From Clostridia bacterium (GTDB taxonomy: Bacteria; Bacillota; Clostridia; Oscillospirales; CAG-272), in contig JAGBCA010000034.1 of NCBI GenBank assembly GCA_017938205.1, positions 1-35,300 on the forward strand: DNA of 35,300 nucleotides. Reading direction: 5' to 3'. Below are positions 34,241 through 35,300 of the stretch, one piece after another (position 1 is the stretch's first letter; the number at the start of each line of letters is the position of its first letter). Made by a program: the position numbers and the translations under genes. Under the pieces are notes generated by a model that saw only the letters and a list, made by a program, of their open reading frames with translations, did not search any database and was not told the origin of the DNA.

Positions 34241-35020
34241 CTACACCATATACTTGCGCAGCTTTTCGATCGCGCCCTTTTCAAGGCGCGAGACCTGCGC
34301 TTGGCTGATCCCGATCTCGGCCGCGATCTCCATCTGCGTGCGCCCCTTGTAGAAGCGCAGGGAAATGATGCCCATTTCACGCTCGGAGAGCTTCGTTAGC
34401 GCTTCTTTTAAGGAAATGCTTTCCACAAAGCCCGCATCCCCCTCCTCGTCGTCACCGAGCTGGTCGATCACGTACATGGAGTCCTCACCGTCGTTATACA
34501 CCGAATCGTAGAGTGACATCGGCTCCACGATCGCCTCCATTGCGCGGGCAATCTCTTTTTCGTCCTCACCGAGCTTCTGTGCGATCTCGACCGTAGTGGG
34601 GTCGCGCCCCTCCTTGTGGCAGACCTCTTCGCGCACCTGCAGGGCACGGTAGGCAAGATCGCACAAGCCGCGCGATACGCGCAGGGCGTTGTTGTCCCGC
34701 AGGTATCGGCGCACCTCGCCGAGGATCATCGGCACGGCATAGGTGGAAAAACGCACGTTCAGCTCGGTGTTGAAGTTGTCAATGGCCTTGAGAAGCCCCA
34801 CGCATCCAACCTGAAACAGATCGTCGATCTGCTCCTTTTTGGAGGAAAAACGCCCGATCACGCTGAGCACCAGCCGCAAATTTCCAACCACGAGCTGCTC
34901 TCTTGCCTCCTTGCAGCCCTCCTCGCGCACGCGGCGGAGCAGGGCTTGCTTTTCCTCCTCGGTCAGCGTTTTGAGTGTGGCGGTGTTCACGCCGCAGATC
35001 TCTACCTTTCCTTTTCGCAT
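34241..35020 (-). CDS. sigG: RNA polymerase sporulation sigma factor SigG
   Basis: A 259-residue late forespore sigma factor. The N-terminal KVEICGVNT is characteristic of SigG, where it binds the anti-sigma factor region. Sigma region 2 is seen in GNLRLVLSVIGRFSSKKEQIDDLFQVGCVGLLKAIDNFN, with RFSTYAVPMILGEVRRYLRDN for promoter melting; region 3 in LRVSRGLCDLAYRA and GRDPTTVEIAQKL; region 4, with its HTH, in LSEREMGIISLRFYKGRTQMEIAAEIGISQAQVSRLEKGAI. Length matches B. subtilis (260). Start ATG 35020 has AAAGGGAGAT upstream. It shows the organism can sporulate. The usual neighbours sigE and spoIIGA are not seen in this window. Confidence 0.96.
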   Translation of the reverse strand: MRKGKVEICGVNTATLKTLTEEEKQALLRRVREEGCKEAREQLVVGNLRLVLSVIGRFSSKKEQIDDLFQVGCVGLLKAIDNFNTELNVRFSTYAVPMILGEVRRYLRDNNALRVSRGLCDLAYRALQVREEVCHKEGRDPTTVEIAQKLGEDEKEIARAMEAIVEPMSLYDSVYNDGEDSMYVIDQLGDDEEGDAGFVESISLKEALTKLSEREMGIISLRFYKGRTQMEIAAEIGISQAQVSRLEKGAIEKLRKYMV

Positions 35021-35058
35021 AGTATCTCCCTTTCCAAGGCTTTGTTTTCCTTTAGGAA

Positions 35059-35087
35059 AAGTATTGCCGAGAGAGGAAAAAATATGC
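35059..35087 (-). promoter_or_regulatory. Possible forespore (SigF/SigG) promoter of sigG
   Basis: On the minus strand, GCATA (35087-35083) and AATACTT (35065-35059) are separated by 17 bases, with GGC just before the -10. This resembles the GHATR and CATACTA-like boxes of SigF/SigG promoters, 38 bases upstream of the start. Confidence 0.5.
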
Positions 35088-35126
35088 GAAAGAGAGAAAT
35101 GGAAAAAGCAGGGAGATAAGAATCAA

Positions 35127-35217
35127 AAAGGGGCTGTCTCATTAAGAATCCAATAAAAACAAGGCAAAAAAGAGAAAAATGCAGTAAGATCTATAATCTT
35201 GGCGGATTCTTAATGAG
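35127..35217. repeat. Inverted-repeat intergenic element
   Basis: CTCATTAAGAATCC (35138-35151) and GGATTCTTAATGAG (35204-35217) are perfect 14-bp inverted repeats separated by 52 bases. The left end, AAAAGGGGCTGTC, resembles the sequence after the MATE gene at 17051. There is no coding capacity. Confidence 0.65.
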
Positions 35218-35258
35218 AACACACCGGGGGCGAACGGATTTAGAGGAGAAATCGTCGG

Positions 35259-35297
35259 ATGACGAGCGAGAGGTGTACAAGGGTACACCGAGCGAGG
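35259..35297. repeat. GTAC-centred palindromic repeat, copy 2
   Basis: GGTGTAC (35272-35278) and GTACACC (35283-35289) with an AAGG loop are flanked by CGAGCGAG-like arms. In reverse complement it matches the element at 12096-12135 over most of its length. It is cut by the end of the window. Confidence 0.62.
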
Positions 35298-35300
35298 AAA

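Overview
The window looks like a chromosomal segment from a spore-forming, Gram-positive anaerobe of the class Clostridia. The reasons are a SigG-type forespore sigma factor, an FMN riboswitch controlling an ECF riboflavin transporter, a class III glutamine synthetase, a homodimeric glycyl-tRNA synthetase, the rpmH-rnpA-yidD-yidC-khpB-mnmE cluster, and a complete F-type ATP synthase operon whose c subunit carries a sodium-type binding site. Promoters are near-consensus sigma-A sites with 17-bp spacers. I cannot name the species; an uncultured gut-type clostridium is an inference.

Layout. 1-271 is the 3' end of tuf. 356-1367 is an FMN riboswitch, its terminator and a RibU-like transporter. 1477-6366 (minus) is the rpmH, rnpA, yidD, yidC, khpB/jag, mnmE, RNHCP operon. 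Divergent from it, 6536-9880 (plus) holds hpt, mtaB and glyQS. 10058-11942 holds two tandem PHP-domain phosphoesterase paralogues. 12250-13224 (minus) is a DEDDh exonuclease-like protein, divergent from glnN (type III glutamine synthetase) and a MATE exporter at 13553-17034. 17040-19160 is an accessory-looking stretch with an unrecognised lipoprotein, two small Xre-type regulators and the 3' remnant of a SLOG/YpsA-like gene. 19219-26410 (minus) is the atpZ-I-B-E-F-H-A-G-D-C operon. 26615-31574 (minus) is a nucleoside salvage operon, tdk-deoC-deoD-deoB-cdd-pdp. 31791-33992 (plus) is topB. 34241-35020 (minus) is sigG, and the window ends in intergenic repeats.

How the genes work together. The rpmH-mnmE cluster links ribosome assembly, RNase P, membrane protein insertion and tRNA wobble modification. 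The hpt-mtaB-glyQS transcript joins purine salvage to tRNA modification and charging. The nucleoside operon can phosphorylate thymidine or break (deoxy)nucleosides down through deoxyribose-1-phosphate and deoxyribose-5-phosphate to acetaldehyde and glyceraldehyde-3-phosphate. The ATP synthase probably couples to Na+.

No single dramatic new system is visible. The best second-look items are three phased direct repeats upstream of glnN, a two-carboxylate Na+-type c subunit, a 163-bp foldback element after sigG, two families of small intergenic palindromes present in more than one copy, the absence of dnaA beside rpmH, and the SLOG gene remnant.
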